Origin: Diabrotica undecimpunctata
Lineage: Eukaryota > Arthropoda > Insecta > Coleoptera > Chrysomelidae
Length of the DNA stretch: 64,000 bases
Direction: 5' to 3'
Assembly (NCBI RefSeq): GCF_040954645.1
Contig: NC_092807.1
Span: forward strand, 53,782,981-53,846,980
Part shown: piece by piece, positions 26,525 to 38,965 of the stretch
Layout of the letters: each line of letters begins with the position of its first letter
Numbering within the stretch: the first letter of the stretch is position 1
The notes under the pieces: model-generated
Told to the model about the DNA's origin: nothing
The model's database searches: none
The model's input: the letters and a program-made list of their open reading frames with translations, nothing else
Position numbers and translations under genes: made by a program

Positions 26525-26555
<31 letters not shown>
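26525..26555. repeat. (TA)n tract, left arm only
   Basis: About 15 TA units. The mirrored position near 40440-40460 keeps only a few, so the tract expanded in one arm or shrank in the other. Confidence 0.9.
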
Positions 26556-26557
<2 letters not shown>

Positions 26558-26734
26558 CTATATATCTGTTAATTATTAGGATATACAGTATTTTTTCTAA
26601 TACACCTGGAACGATTGAGTGAATAGGTGAACTATCAAATAGGAGGCTATTAGTGTAGAATTAGAAAAACTAATAAATTGTTGATCAATTATTTACTATT
26701 AGGCAGTTAATGAGAATTGTTGGGAATACAAAAA

Positions 26735-27085
26735 AAACATTAAACTAGTTATTTATAGATTTTAAACAAACACATGATATAATCATAAGAATAAAACTAT
26801 GAAATACCATTGCAGAACTAGGCTTACCTAAGAAACTAATTAATTTAACAAGGAGTAATCTCAGAGATTTCAAGGAAAACTGTCGACTTATTTTCAAATG
26901 TACTGCAAAGTGCTTTAAAAAATTTAAACAAATTAGCGTAACATCTGTTTTGAAAACTAAATATTATGAGACGAATTGGGGATATTATATTACACAAACT
27001 AAACCGCTTGCCTACAAAAAATATCAGGAAAATATGATACGGCGAAAACGACTAATGACTTTACAGCTAATTGCCACATAAGTAT
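26735..27085 (+). mobile_element. LINE RT palm fragment (left arm)
   Basis: Reads LFIDFKQTHDIIIRIKLWNT, then IAELGLPKKLINLTRSNL. DFKQxxD is the RT motif A region; the second D of the usual DFKxAYDS pattern is preserved here. Later sequence is decayed. The mirror copy is 39930-40270 on the minus strand. Confidence 0.55.
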
Positions 27086-28049
27086 CAATGTAACTATAGC
27101 TCACAAAATGGGTTCAATTACATTGCAATTTTTAAATTTTTCGTGATAAAATGAAGTGATTGATTGTTGTTTTGAAAAGGTAAGTTGTTTTTTATTTTTG
27201 TATTCCTATCATCTGATATTGTAATATCAACAACATTTTTCATAATATATTCTGAAATGCGCTTTCTATTACTGATAACGAACAAAAGTTTTTTTAACTT
27301 CTCGTTAATATAATTATGTAGGAATTTAGATTTTTATCTTGTTCTTACTATAGTGCTAAAGCACAAATGAATTTATAGTCTACCGTATTTTTTCCTAGTG
27401 GTCATAGTTTTTAATTGTAGTATAGCTTATGTGTTTATAATAACTATCACATAGAAAATAATAAAATTTTGTAGCCTGTGCTTTATGTTTATTATCCTTT
27501 ATTGTATTGGAACATCTAGAAGTATAGTAATACATTTTAATTGTTGAACAAAAGAGAAAATAAAAACACTTTTCGTGGTGTGCCACTTAACCATACACAA
27601 AATCGTACACAAATAGTCAAATGGTAGTAAAAGTTTCCGATATAGGCCGCCAGACGGCAAAGGCATCGCCGCGCTCGATGTCTATACTATGAAATGTTTT
27701 TCATATAGTCTTCGGATCAGATTTTTTCAAAACATTAAATTACATCTTTTTGTCTTTCTTTATTTAGGCTAACCGCTACTGTTTTTTTCTTCAGCGTTTC
27801 TTCTTAATCTACATTAATGTTATATTTACAATTCTTTCTGGAACGAGCTACAATTTTTCTCAAATAACCATTTTGTGTGGTTTAGTCGCCTTACGGTTTA
27901 GCGTGCTTTGGCTCTTTAAAGTCCCTTTTAATATTAATATCGTTTGAGAAATTTTTCCCAGATGACTAAATAAATTTCTTTAACATACAAGAGAGAGGAC
28001 GTAGAGTAGGGCATAACGTAACTTAGATGTTGAATGAAAACTGCAAATT
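27086..28049. other. Non-coding arm sequence, mirrored at 38970-39925
   Basis: No protein motif on either strand. The short minus-strand opening near 27395-27586 has a mirrored partner only because the arms are copies. Nearly identical to the right arm. Confidence 0.5.
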
Positions 28050-28740
28050 GCTGCTTATATTGATAAATACCACTCCTCATACCTAATATCTTTTGTACCC
28101 ATCTTTGCTGTGTTGGGCAAGATTTAGTATTGGTGACGTACATGATCTTTCCTGTCTATAGCAACTTTTGTCTTTTAATTTGAGTTTTTCTTCTGTTTTA
28201 CCTCTTGAGCAGTATTTTGTAAAGCTGACAAAATAAATATATTGACCGATAGCTTTTGTGGTCGTTGGAGTTTTTGCCAGGTTTAAGCAAGGCAACAACT
28301 TTGTCTTTGCTTTGTTTGTCTGAAGACTTTGGATATCAGTAACTGTTGTATTTTTGGTCCAAATTTTATAATAAGCTTTGTGCTCAGATCTTCAGTCAGT
28401 GCCGTACTATTCTTCATTATATACGTAGATAGTGGATCCAAGCTCAACATCGTTAAACGGTTCCTTCAGCTGACTGGTTTTGTCCTCTCTCATTTTAAGT
28501 TTTTCTTTGCTTCTTTGCCGGCAGAGATAGCACTTTTACATTTATTATGTGATTTTCAGCGATCAGCTTAATACCAAATACACTATTTTTTGCCCTCTAT
28601 GTATTTTCTGCACTAGAAATACGTCACATTTGTGCTAAGCGCATATGTCTGATAAGGTTAAGTAAAGTAAAGTGTCTTTATCTCTAGATATGCCCTTAAT
28701 ATTTATAGACATTATTAGAATAATTGATCCTAAAAAGGAC
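28050..28740 (-). mobile_element. Jockey-like LINE, 5' half (left arm)
   Basis: On the minus strand: MSINIKGIS-like start near 28700, then the pre-RT region and CLNLAKTPTTTKAIGQYIYF near 28290, SCYRQERSCTSPILNLAQHS near 28160, stopping just after GVVFVNLS near 28060. The other half of the ORF is at 31385-32029 and overlaps it by about 50 bp. Mirror copy 38285-38965. Confidence 0.65.
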
Positions 28741-29559
28741 CGATTTGACAAAAATCATATTGACCGGGTGATTCTGATTAGCCGAATAATTAATTATTCA
28801 TTACCCAGGGTACAACTGATTACGGTGGTCTTATTTGTACTCAAATTTTCGTAAAGGCTTTTCTTTTGAACCCCATAAGAAATGGCTAATTAACTTTTCA
28901 TTAAAAATAATTTTACACACTGTTACTTTTAGACGATATTTCGAATCAGATTTGTATAGTAATAAGTATAGTTAATATGGAGTCTCTTTGTGAAAAGTAA
29001 ATGAGTTTGTAATATCGGTCACAACTGATATATGAATGATAAGGACATAAACGGTTAAAATAAAGTGCACAGAATTTTAACTAAATATATCGGCGCCATT
29101 GTTTAGGAGATGGATTTATCCCAGAGATTAAAGGTTAAATGTATATTCCAGGTTCTATCTACGTATTTTCATTACTAAAAAAGTATATTTAAAATAAAGG
29201 CCTTAAGATATATTTAGATTCTATGGAAATTAGAATCTATGGAAATTAGCAAATTAAAAAATACATACATAATTATTCTGAATGACAAAATTGAGACAAA
29301 CAGTTGCCCCAAGTATTGTTTATATTGTAAAGGTTATCGTCATAGTATAGTCAGAACGCAACAAGGTACTATTGGATTTTCTGCTTTTTGTCTCCTCATT
29401 CCTATTGAAAACTTAGCCACGTAAATAACGTTTTAAAAATATATATCAATATTTCTGTAGTGCCTTTCCTAAGATAACTTTTTTTAAGCCTACTTCGTTT
29501 GACTACATGTAATGGATTTGATAGTTCCCAACAGATAAGTATTGATTGTAGGTTGGATA

Positions 29560-30060
29560 GCAGTTGGTTGTACAGGCATGTGTTGATAAATATGATGGGC
29601 GGTAGGTAGTCCCATTATTCCTAAATCTGACTATATGTTACCTCCCCTGTTGATTCGTGGACGTCCTAAGGGCATTTTTTCTCTCGGGGCATTCTCCCAG
29701 TTTAACTTGGCAATGCAGTTATTAGAAAGCCTTTGGATGTAGCCAGCGTAACTTTGGCGTTGAGATTTAGTCTCTTGTATGACGTTGCTATCTTTATATA
29801 TCTGTTAGACCTTGGCATTAGTTCCGGTTCGGTATTGGTTAGTATTCGGACCTTTGTAAGTTGGAAAATAGATCTGATGGCTTTTCTAGTAATCCTGATC
29901 TAATTGATACCTAAGTTTTACTTACATTGTTTTGTCAGCGTTCTCGTCGCATTTTCAGTCAATAGCACTGGTTTAATCACTGTTTTATATATCCTGATTT
30001 TAGGGATTTGTATTAGACTTCTGGATTTAAAAGTGTTATGTGGGTTATATTTACATCAGT
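29560..30060 (-). mobile_element. LINE ORF2 C-terminal fragment (left arm)
   Basis: Minus strand: KIRIYKTVIKPVLL near 29990, KVRILTNTEPELMPR-like sequence near 29850, then NCIAKLNWENAPREKMPLGR near 29720-29660 and NIWSDLGIMGLPT-like sequence near 29620. This is the post-RT part of an RTE-like LINE. Mirror copy 36960-37460; partial direct repeat at 22740-23060. Confidence 0.6.
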
Positions 30061-30099
30061 TAGCTACCTGAATATATACCCTAATTTAATAATAAATAT

Positions 30100-30540
30100 C
30101 TGGGAGCTTACATCAACAAAGAATTAGATTCAGACTAAGACTAAATGGCAAGGGCAGCGTTCTTAAAATTCAAGCAATTGTTCTGTGACAAAAATCTTAA
30201 TACTGCGCTGAGACTGAGGTTTGTTGAATGTTACGTCTGGTCTCAACCAATGTACGGAGTAGAAATATGGACAGTAAAAGCGCAAATAGTTAGGAAGCTT
30301 CAAGCCTTTGAATTTTAGATATACCTGGAACACATACTAAGGAATATAAAGTCTTCTGCAGGCCATCATGCAGGGTAGAGTCGATGGCAAAAAGGGAATA
30401 GGTAGAAAGAGGAAGTCATGGCTGCGAAATATTCGTGACTGGACAAACATGACTGTAGACGAATTATTCCACGTTGCAAAAGACAGAGATACTTTTAGAA
30501 ATGTGGTCGCCAACCTCCGTTAATGGGGACGGCATAGGAA
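30100..30540 (+). mobile_element. LINE C-terminal fragment with internal deletion (left arm)
   Basis: Reads LGAYINKELDSD, then MARAAFLKFKQLFCDKNLNT, ALRLRFVECYVWSQPMYGVE, and a shifted KKGIGRKRKSWLRNIRDW. Compared with the mirror copy (35690-36285) about 115 bp are missing near 30320-30330, between short matching sequences (ATACCTGG-like). Confidence 0.65.
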
Positions 30541-31384
30541 GAAAAATAATGATACGCTAAACAAAAAAAACAGAGATGAAGATAGGCGCCAAGAAACTCT
30601 GTGTTATGAAACAGTTGAATAAAATACAGATTCTCGATTCAAATATTCAAAAATTTAATGAACAGCTTACTAAAATAGAAATAACGTCTATTTAAAATGC
30701 AATTCATTAATGGCTCAAGGTACAAAGCAGTCCTAGCATCTGCTAATAATATTGATCTTATAAGAAACTCTCTCCGCAAACGACATCTTCAACAAAGTGA
30801 AGAGAGCACGAAAAATGTTTTACTTAAAATCAACAAAATAAAAACCAAATACAAGCGAATCAACAGAAGAAAGCAATTCAATACAGAGCATAATTCACTT
30901 AAGACCTATTTTAATACATGAATGCGAATCATGGACAATGACTAAAACAAATAAGGAAGAACTCCGAATATTTGAAAGAAAAATAATAAGAAAACTTTTT
31001 TAACCTCATTATCATATTGCTACAAATCCGTATAGAATAAGAACACATACCAAATAAAGAAAGCTCTTATAAATATATTGTTTAGGAAAATAAATCGCTT
31101 AAGGTAGATCAGACACATGCATAGACGCCAAGATGTCAAACTTGGTTAAAAAACGTAAACTAATTTTTGAAACCAAATTCAGTATTTTGCTTTAATCTGT
31201 GCCTTCTAAGAATTGCAAGGAAAAACAGACGTTGATAAAACTGTTTGTTATTAGAGACATGGGGAATCTAAAAATTGCATTCCACAACATATCTCCTCAA
31301 CTAAGCAACAATCCATAACGAATTGGTTTCTAGTACTCGTACAGAGTATATCGGAATAAAAGGAAAAAGACAGTTAAGCAAGAA
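30541..31384. other. Arm sequence with short open frame, function unknown
   Basis: The frame 30697-30921 (MQFINGSRYKAVLASANNID) is also open in the mirror copy (35317-35541) with one residue changed. Its start resembles the pre-terminal part of LINE products, but I cannot name it. The rest, with SWTMTKTNKEELRIFERKII near 30925-30990, is another LINE C-terminal scrap. Confidence 0.4.
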
Positions 31385-32029
31385 GAAAAGTGCAAGCATT
31401 TACGTTTTAAGGGTGAAAGGATGTGCGCCCCATTTTTAGCTGACAAGCTTGCGGAGCATACTATTTCTGGTCCTTAGTTTGCCTTTTAGTTTTAAACAAG
31501 ATTCTGTGATTGACAACGTGCGATATAAACTATCTACAAGGTATTTATAGGAAATTCAGAGTTCAAGGATTTCATCACACTATTGGATGTTCAGTTTTGT
31601 GAAAGCGCCTGTGTTGGGAAAATTGAAGGAGCGTTCCTAAGATTTTCGGGGTTTGGCTTAAAATTAAATCGTAGTTCATTTTTATTATATTTAAGGCATC
31701 TACTAGATTTTTTTCCACTCCAGCAACAAAAGTTTTTGGTTGTGCAATGTATGGTCTACATGAAAATCCTAGTATCTACTGGTATCTGTTGATCATTTCT
31801 GTAAATGTAATACAGTGTAGGTGCCATTACGCTACCCCAAGCGAGACCGTTTGTCTGCGTTCTCCATATTACCATTGAATGATACGAAAAATCTTCTGTT
31901 CTGTAGATATACGCGAATAAAACGATGTTTACAGTTTGTCATACAGTTTTTGGAGAAATGTCCTCTAATTTAATGTGTCGTAGGCGGCATTTAGATTGAC
32001 AAATACCACCCCTGATACCTGATATCTTT
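31385..32029 (-). mobile_element. Jockey-like LINE, 3' half (left arm)
   Basis: Minus strand from 32029: GVVFVNLNAAYDTLN near 31990, then the RT core, with a decayed active site near 31740, then the C-terminal block ending near 31390. The 5' half lies at 28050-28740, so the two halves are in permuted order on the minus strand. A hairpin sits exactly at the upstream end. Mirror copy 34214-34870. Confidence 0.65.
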
Positions 32030-32064
32030 CGTACCCGTTGTTGCTTTTTGCAACAACGGGTACG
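32030..32064. repeat. Perfect 15-bp hairpin at LINE breakpoint (left arm)
   Basis: CGTACCCGTTGTTGC (32030-32044), loop TTTTT, GCAACAACGGGTACG (32050-32064). It lies at the junction between the LINE 3' half and non-LINE sequence. The same hairpin occurs in the mirror arm. Confidence 0.9.
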
Positions 32065-33096
32065 TTATTACGTACGTTATAAGTATTACGAATAAAAATA
32101 AATAAGCAAGAAGAATATAAGTGAACCATATTTAAAATAAGTGACAGAAAAAAGAATATTATATATACATTTACTTCTAAATTAAAAATAAAATACTCGT
32201 ATGCCTGATAACGAAAGATACAAAATTTACAAGCGACAAGGTATTTTTTAAAACAACCGAACATATATGTAATAATTGTAATAGATATGTTGGCTATAAT
32301 CAAATTACCATAAAGTCACCGAAATATTTTATCTGAGTAATGACTCACTACTGATTGCTACGTTACGTTATACGATACATTTATAGTTAAAAACGAAATT
32401 AGGTGTTATGCCTCCTTATTATTTTAGTATCTGTTACAAGTTACATACTAAAGTATTATAGTAAGATATTGAATTCCCTACATTTAAAAATTGAAATATT
32501 GAAATTAGACAGTAAAAAATTATAATTTTAAGATTGATTTACAAATTATTATAATTTAAATTTTACTACTTTATGAAACAAATATTGTACATTATAAAAC
32601 GTAGCAATCGAAACATCGGAACGTACATTTATATAATAAATTTTTCAGTGTCAATGCATTAAAAAAATACTAATACATAAAAATTGCCTTTTCCAAGCTT
32701 ATAACAGACACTAACTTAAGTTTAAAAATAATTAAAGCAAGTAATATAAATTACCACCATAAAATATTTAACTACATTAACCAAGTATTTGTGAAATTTC
32801 GGGATGACTAAATTGATTGATATTTAAATAAATTTCAAGTTCCAAAACGTACCTGCTGTAAAATTTAAAAATCTACGACTAATCAAATTATTGGCAACAT
32901 CGGAGGAGTTTAGTTGTGTACGGGGAAGAATACATACGGATCCCAAAAGTGTTTTACTCTATTACGGAGTTCATTTAATCCTACGTGATGGTCGGAGTCT
33001 ACATAAAGCGCTACCCAGATAATAATATACACGGTGTATATTCTCCTGGAGTTAGTATAATACCGTTTTAGTACGGGGCCCACATTAACCGCTAGA

Positions 33097-33098
<2 letters not shown>
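32065..33098. other. Inner left arm, non-coding
   Basis: AT-rich, no protein motif. Almost identical to 33143-34178 inverted. Near the centre it contains ATGAACTCCG- and TAGACTCCG-type motifs (minus strand about 32965-33010) that recur at the outer ends of the palindrome. Confidence 0.6.

Positions 33099-33142
<44 letters not shown>
33099..33142. repeat. (TA)n at the exact centre of the palindrome
   Basis: About 22 TA units. GCTAGATCTA (33091-33100) and TAGATCTAGC (33141-33150) mark the symmetric edges. A TA tract can form the hairpin loop of a cruciform. Confidence 0.95.
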
Positions 33143-33144
<2 letters not shown>

Positions 33145-34178
33145 TCTAGCGGTTAATGTGGGCCCCGTACTAAAACGGTATTATACTAACTCCAGGAGAA
33201 TATACACCGTGTATATTATTATCTGGGTAGCGCTTTATGTAGACTCCGACCAACACGTAGGATTAAATGAACTCCGTAATAGGGTAAAACACTTTTGGGA
33301 TCCGTATGTATTCTTCCCCGTACACAACTAAACTCCTCTGATGTTGCCAATAATTTGATTAGTCGTAGATTTTTAAATTTTATAGCAGGTACGTTTTGGA
33401 ACTTGAAATTTATTTAAATATCAATCAATTTATTCATTCTGAAATTCCACAAATACTTGGTTAATGTAGTTAAATATTTTACGGTGGTAATTTATATTAC
33501 TTGCTTTAATTATTTTTAAACTTAAGTTAGTGTCTGTTATAAGCTTGGAAAAGGCAATTTTTATGTATTAGTATTTTTTTAATGCATTGACACTGAAAAA
33601 TTTATTATATAAATGTACGTTTCGATGTTTCGATTGCTACGTTTTATGATGTACAATATTTGTTTCATAAAGTAGTAAAATTTAAATTATAATAATTTGT
33701 AAATCAATCTTAAAATTACAATTTTCTACTGTCTAATTTCAATATTTCAATTTTTAAATGTATGGAATTCAATATCTTACTATAATACTTTAGTATGTAA
33801 CTTGTAACAGATACTAAAATAATAAGTAGGCATAACACCTAATTTTGCTTTAACTATAAATGTATCGTATAACGTAACGTAGCAATCAGTAGTGAATCAT
33901 TACTCAGATAAAATATTTCGGTGACTTTATGGTAATTTGATTATAGCCAACATATCTATTACAATTATTACATATAATATGATCGGTTGTTTTAAAAAAT
34001 ACTTTTTAGCTTGTAAATTTTGTATCTTTCGTGATCAGGCATACGAGTATTTTATTTTTAATTTAGAAGTAAATGTATATATAATATTCTTTTTTCTGTC
34101 ACTTATTTTAAATATGGTTCACTTATATTCTTCTTGCTTATTTATTTTTATTCGTAATACTTATAACGTACGTAATAA
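33143..34178. other. Inner right arm, non-coding
   Basis: Mirror of 32065-33098. Variants of the subterminal motif lie at 33153-33168 (TTAATGTGGGCCCCGT), 33234-33248 (TTTATGTAGACTCCG) and 33262-33277 (ATTAAATGAACTCCGT). Confidence 0.6.
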
Positions 34179-34213
34179 CGTACCCGTTGTTGCAAAAAGC
34201 AACAACGGGTACG
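34179..34213. repeat. Perfect 15-bp hairpin at LINE breakpoint (right arm)
   Basis: CGTACCCGTTGTTGC (34179-34193), loop AAAAA, GCAACAACGGGTACG (34199-34213). Mirror of 32030-32064. Confidence 0.9.
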
Positions 34214-34870
34214 AAAGATATCAGGTATCAGGGGTGGTATTTGTCAATCTAAATGCCGCCTACGACACATTAAATTAGAGGACATTTCTTCAAAAACTGT
34301 ATGACAAACTGTAAACATCGTTTTATCCGCGTATATCTACAGAACAGAAGATTTTTCGTATCATTCAATGGTAATATGGAGAACGCAGACAAACGGTCTC
34401 GCTTGGCGTAGCGTAATGGCACCTACACTGTATTACATTTACACAAATGATCAACAGATACCAGTAGATACTAGGATTTTCATGTAGACCATACATTGCA
34501 CAACCAAAAACTTTTGTTGCTGGAGTGGAGAAAAATCTAATAGATGCCTTAAATATAATAAAAATGAACTACGATTTAATTTTAAGCCAAACCCCGAAAA
34601 TCTTAGGAACGCTCCTTCAATTTTCCCAACACAGGCGCTTTCACAAAACTGAACATCCAATAGTGTGATGAAATCCTTGAACTCTGAATTTCCTATAAAT
34701 ACCTTGTAGATAGTTTATATCGCACGTTGTCAATCACAGAATCTTGTTTAAAACTAAAAGGCAAACTAAGGACCAGAAATAGTATGCTCCGCAAGCTTGT
34801 CAGCTAAAAATGGGGCGCACATCCTTTCACCCTTAAAACGTAAATGCTTGCACTTTTCTTCTTGCTTAAC
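34214..34870 (+). mobile_element. Jockey-like LINE, 3' half (right arm)
   Basis: Begins KDIRYQVSGVVFVNLNAAYD-like sequence after the hairpin, continues through a decayed RT core and C-terminal block to about 34865. Differs from the left-arm copy by only a few substitutions. Confidence 0.65.
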
Positions 34871-35689
34871 TGTCTTTTTCCTTTTATTCCGATATACTCT
34901 GTACGAGTACTAGAAATCAATTCGTTAAGGATTTTTGCTTAGTTGAGGAGATATGTTGTGGAATGCAATTTTTAGATTCCCCATGTCTCTAATAACAGTT
35001 TTATCAACGTCTGTTTTCCTTGCAATTCTTAGAAGGCACAGATTAAAGCAAAATACTGAATTTGGTTTCAAAAATTAGTTTACGTTTTTTAACCAAGTTT
35101 GACATCTTGGCGTCTATGCATGTGTCCGATCTACCTTAAGCGATTTATTTTTCTAAACAATATATTTATAAGAGCTTTCTTTATTTAGTACGTGTTCTTA
35201 TTCTATACGGATTTGTAGCAATATGATAATGACGTTAAAAAAGTTTTCTTATTATTTTTCTTTCAAATATTCGGAGTTCTTCCTTATTTGTTTTAGTCAT
35301 TGTCCATGATTCGCATTCATGTATTAAAATAGGTCTTAAGTGAATTATGCTCTGTATTGAATTGCTTTCTTCTGTTGATTCGCTTGTATTTGGTTTTTAT
35401 TTTGTTGATTTTAAGTAAAACATTTTTCGTGCTCTCTTCACTTTGTTGAAGATGTCGTTTGCGGAGAGAGTTTCTTATAAGATCAATATCATTAGCAGAT
35501 GCTAGGACTGCTTTGTACCTTGAGCCATTAATGAATTGCATTTTAAATAGACGTTATTTCTATTTTGGTAAGCTCTTCATTAAATTTTTGAATATTTGAA
35601 TCGAGAATCTGTATTTTATTCAACTGTTTTATAACACAGAGTTTCTTGGCGCCTATCTTCATCTCTGTTTTTTTTTGTTTAGCGTATCA
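34871..35689. other. Right-arm mirror of 30541-31384
   Basis: Contains the minus-strand open frame 35317-35541 and LINE C-terminal scraps. No further motif. Confidence 0.4.
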
Positions 35690-36285
35690 TTATTTTTCTT
35701 CCTATGCCGTCCCCATTAACGGAGGTTGGCGACCACATTTCTAAAAGTATCTCTGTCTTTTGCAACGTGGAATAATTCGTCTACAGTCATCTTTGTCCAG
35801 TCACGAATATTTCGCAGCCATGACTTCCTCTTTCTACCTATTCCCTTTTTGCCATCGACTCTACCCTGCATGATGGTCTGCAGAAGACTTTATATTCCTT
35901 AGTATGTGTTCCAGGTATGCAGTCCTGCGTACTTTTATTGTTCTCAACAATTTTTTGTCTCGACCCATCCTTCTCAGCACTTCCTCATTGGTGACCCTGG
36001 CAGTCCATGGAATTCTCAACATTCTCCGGTATATCTAAAATTCAAAGGCTTGAAGCTTCCTAACTATTTGCGCTTTTACCGTCCATATTTCTACTCCGTA
36101 CAATAGTTAAGACCAGACGTAACATTCAACAAACCTCAGTCTCAGCGCAGTATTAAGATTTTTGTCACAGAACAATTGCTTGAATTTTAAGAACGCTGCC
36201 CTTGCCATTTCTATTCGTACCCTGATTTCTTAGTCTGAATCTAATTCTTTGTTGATGTAAGCTCCCAGATATTTATATTTTTACT
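35690..36285 (-). mobile_element. LINE C-terminal fragment, fuller copy (right arm)
   Basis: From 36285 down: LGAYINKELDSD, MARAAFLKFKQLFCDKNLNT, YGVEIWTVKAQIVRKLQAFE, YRRMLRIPWTARVTNEEVLR, then RRMGRDKKLLRTIKVR. The last two blocks are missing from the left-arm copy, which identifies the left arm as the deleted one. Confidence 0.7.
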
Positions 36286-36959
36286 CCCGCATCATTATTA
36301 AAAGAATTTTGCTGAATGTCGATCTAGGGAATCCGGTGGTATGTACATGATGTTTCCATAACCAACGTTCGAAAATTTGTCTTACTGTAAAGTCATGAGG
36401 ATTTTACTAGGAAATATAGTGCTGTTTAATAATAATAAAGTTCAAGCAACAATTCCTATATGCACTAACTTGGTACTGATATCTCTGCTCCCCGATACCA
36501 GGTAGCAGTCCCGAAAACATTATAACTGCTACACTCATGCTTTCAATTATCCAACGATTAGCCAGTCCAGGACTATACGCCTTATTATGGTACTGATATT
36601 GCTGTTGTCCCTCATAAGTAAATATAATATGCAAGAAAGGTTTTGGCAATTTAATAGGATTTTGTATGTTAGAATATTATTTCTCCGAGAAAGTGAAAAA
36701 TATCTATTTGCTATCCGGATTTAATTCATAGATTAAATATTAGAATGCTACAAAATAATGCTATTAGCAGCAAAAAACGGTCTGATAGTAAGTAATGAGA
36801 AAACTAAATAAATTTCTTTAACATACAAGAGAGAGGACGTAGGGTAGGGCATAACGTAACAATAAACCCATATAATTTTAAAAGATTGCAGCGTTTTAGG
36901 TATCGTAGATAACGCTGTCACATAAGAAATAAAATGGAATATTCAGGTAGCTAACTGAT
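36286..36959. other. Right-arm-only segment
   Basis: About 600-650 bp with no partner at the corresponding left-arm point (about 30060-30105). 36790-36860 resembles 27965-28020 (CTTTAACATACAAGAGAGAG), so part of it is a duplicate of arm sequence. No coding motif. Confidence 0.45.
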
Positions 36960-37460
36960 GTAAATATAACCCACATAACACTTTTAAATCCAGAAGTCTA
37001 ATACAAATCCCTAAAATCAGGATATATAAAACAGTGATTAAACCAGTGCTATTGACTTAAATGTGACGAGAACGCTGACAAAACAATGTAAGTAAAACTT
37101 AGGTATTAATTAGATCAGGATTACTAGAAAAGCCATCAGAATTATTTTCCAACTTACAAAGGTCCGAATACTAACCAATACCGAACCGGAACTAATGCCA
37201 AGGTCTAACAGATATATAAAGATAGCAACGTCATACAAGAGACTAAATCTCAACGCCAAAGTTACGCTGGCTACATCCAAAGGCTTTCTAATAACTGCAT
37301 TGCCAAGTTAAACTGGGAGAATGCCCCGAGAGAAAAAATGCCCTTAGGACGTCCACGAATCAACAGGGGAGGTAACATATGGTCAGATTTAGGAATAATG
37401 GAACTACCTACCGACCCATCATATTTATCAACACATGCCTGTACAACCAACTGCTATCCA
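36960..37460 (+). mobile_element. LINE ORF2 C-terminal fragment (right arm)
   Basis: Mirror of 29560-30060: IRIYKTVIKPVLL near 37018, NCIAKLNWENAPREKMPLGR near 37290-37350, then a frame 37379-37612 that drifts out of the LINE. Confidence 0.6.
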
Positions 37461-38284
37461 ACCTACAATCAATACTTATCTGTTGGGAACTATCAAATCC
37501 ATTACATGTAGTCAAACGAAGTAGGCTTAAAAAAAGTTATCTTAGGAAAGGCACTAAAGAAATATTGATACATATTTTTAAAACGTTATTTACGTGGCTA
37601 AGTTTTCAATAGGAATGAGGAGACAAAAAGCAGAAAAGCCAATAGAACCTTGTTGCGTTCTGACTATACTATGACGATAACCTTTACAATATAAACAATA
37701 CTTGAGGCAACTGTTTGTCTCAATTTTGTCATTCAGAATAATTATGTCTGTATTTTTTAATTTGCTAATTTCCATAGATTCTAATTTCCATAGAATCTAA
37801 ATATATCTTAAGGCCTTTATTTTAAATACTTTTTTAGTAATGAAAATACGTAGATAGAACCTGGAATATACATTTAACCTTTAATCTCTGGGATAAATCC
37901 ATCTCCTAAACAATGGCGCCGATATATTTAGTTAAAATTCTGTGCACTTATTTTAACCGTTTATGTCCTTATCATTCATATATGAGTTGTGACCGATATT
38001 ACAAACTCATTTACTTTTCACAAAGAGACTTCATATTAACTATACTTATTACTATACAAATCTGATTCGAAATATCGTCGAAAAGTAACAGTGTGTAAAA
38101 TTATTTTTAATGAAAAGTTAATTAGCCATTTCTTATGGGGTTCAAAAGAAAAGCCTTTACGAAAATTTGAGTACAAATAAGACCACCGTAATCAGTTGTA
38201 CCCTGGGTAATGAAGAATTAATTAATCGGCTAATCAGAATCACCCGGTCAATATTTTTGTCAAATCGGTCCTTTTTAGGATCAA
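37461..38284. other. Non-coding arm sequence (mirror of 28740-29560)
   Basis: No protein motif. Contains the block at about 38090-38280 that recurs at 28720-28900, 21766-21950, 23832-24010 and 45110-45290, i.e. five copies in the palindrome, each abutting the same Jockey-like LINE start or its remnant. It may be that LINE's 5' leader. Confidence 0.5.
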
Positions 38285-38965
38285 TTATTCTAATAATGTC
38301 TATAAATATTAAGGGCATATCTAAAGATAAAGACACTTTACTTTACTTAACCTTATCAGACATATGCGCATAGCACAAATGTGACGCATTTCTAGTGCAG
38401 AAAATACATAGAAGGCAAAAAATAGTGTATTTGGAATTAAGCTTATCGCTGAAAATCACATAATAAATGTAAAAGTGCTATCTCTGCCGGCAAAGAAGCA
38501 AAGAAAAACTTAAAATGAGAGAGGACAAAACCAGTCAGCTGAAGGAACCTTTTAACGATGTTGAGCTTGGATCCACTATCTACGTATATAATGAAGAATA
38601 GTACGGCACTGACTGAAGATCTGAGCACAAAGCTTATTATAAAATTTGGACCAAAAATACAACAGTTACTGATATCCAAAGTCTTCAGACAAACCAAGCA
38701 AAGACAAAGTTGTTGCCTTGCTTAAACCTGGCAAAAACTCCAACGACCACAAAAGCTATCGGTCAATATATTTATTTTGTCAGCTTTACAAAATACTTCT
38801 CAAGAGGTAAAACAGAAGAAAAACTCAAATTAAAAGACAAAAGTTGCTATAGACAGGAAAGATCATGTACGTCACCAATACTAAATCTTGCCCAACACAG
38901 CAAAGATGGGTACAAAAGATATTAGGTATGAGGAGTGGTATTTGTCAATCTAAGCAGCAATTTGC
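38285..38965 (+). mobile_element. Jockey-like LINE, 5' half (right arm)
   Basis: MSINIKGISKDKDTLLYL at 38298, then LPCLNLAKTPTTTKAIGQYI near 38716, CYRQERSCTSPILNLAQHSK near 38843, ending after GVVFVNLS near 38955. Nearly identical to 28050-28740 inverted. Confidence 0.65.

Noticed and set aside
30697..30921. Conserved small host gene, since the same frame is open in both palindrome arms
   Set aside because: The arms are near-identical copies, so shared openness is not evidence of selection; LINE scraps lie on both sides.
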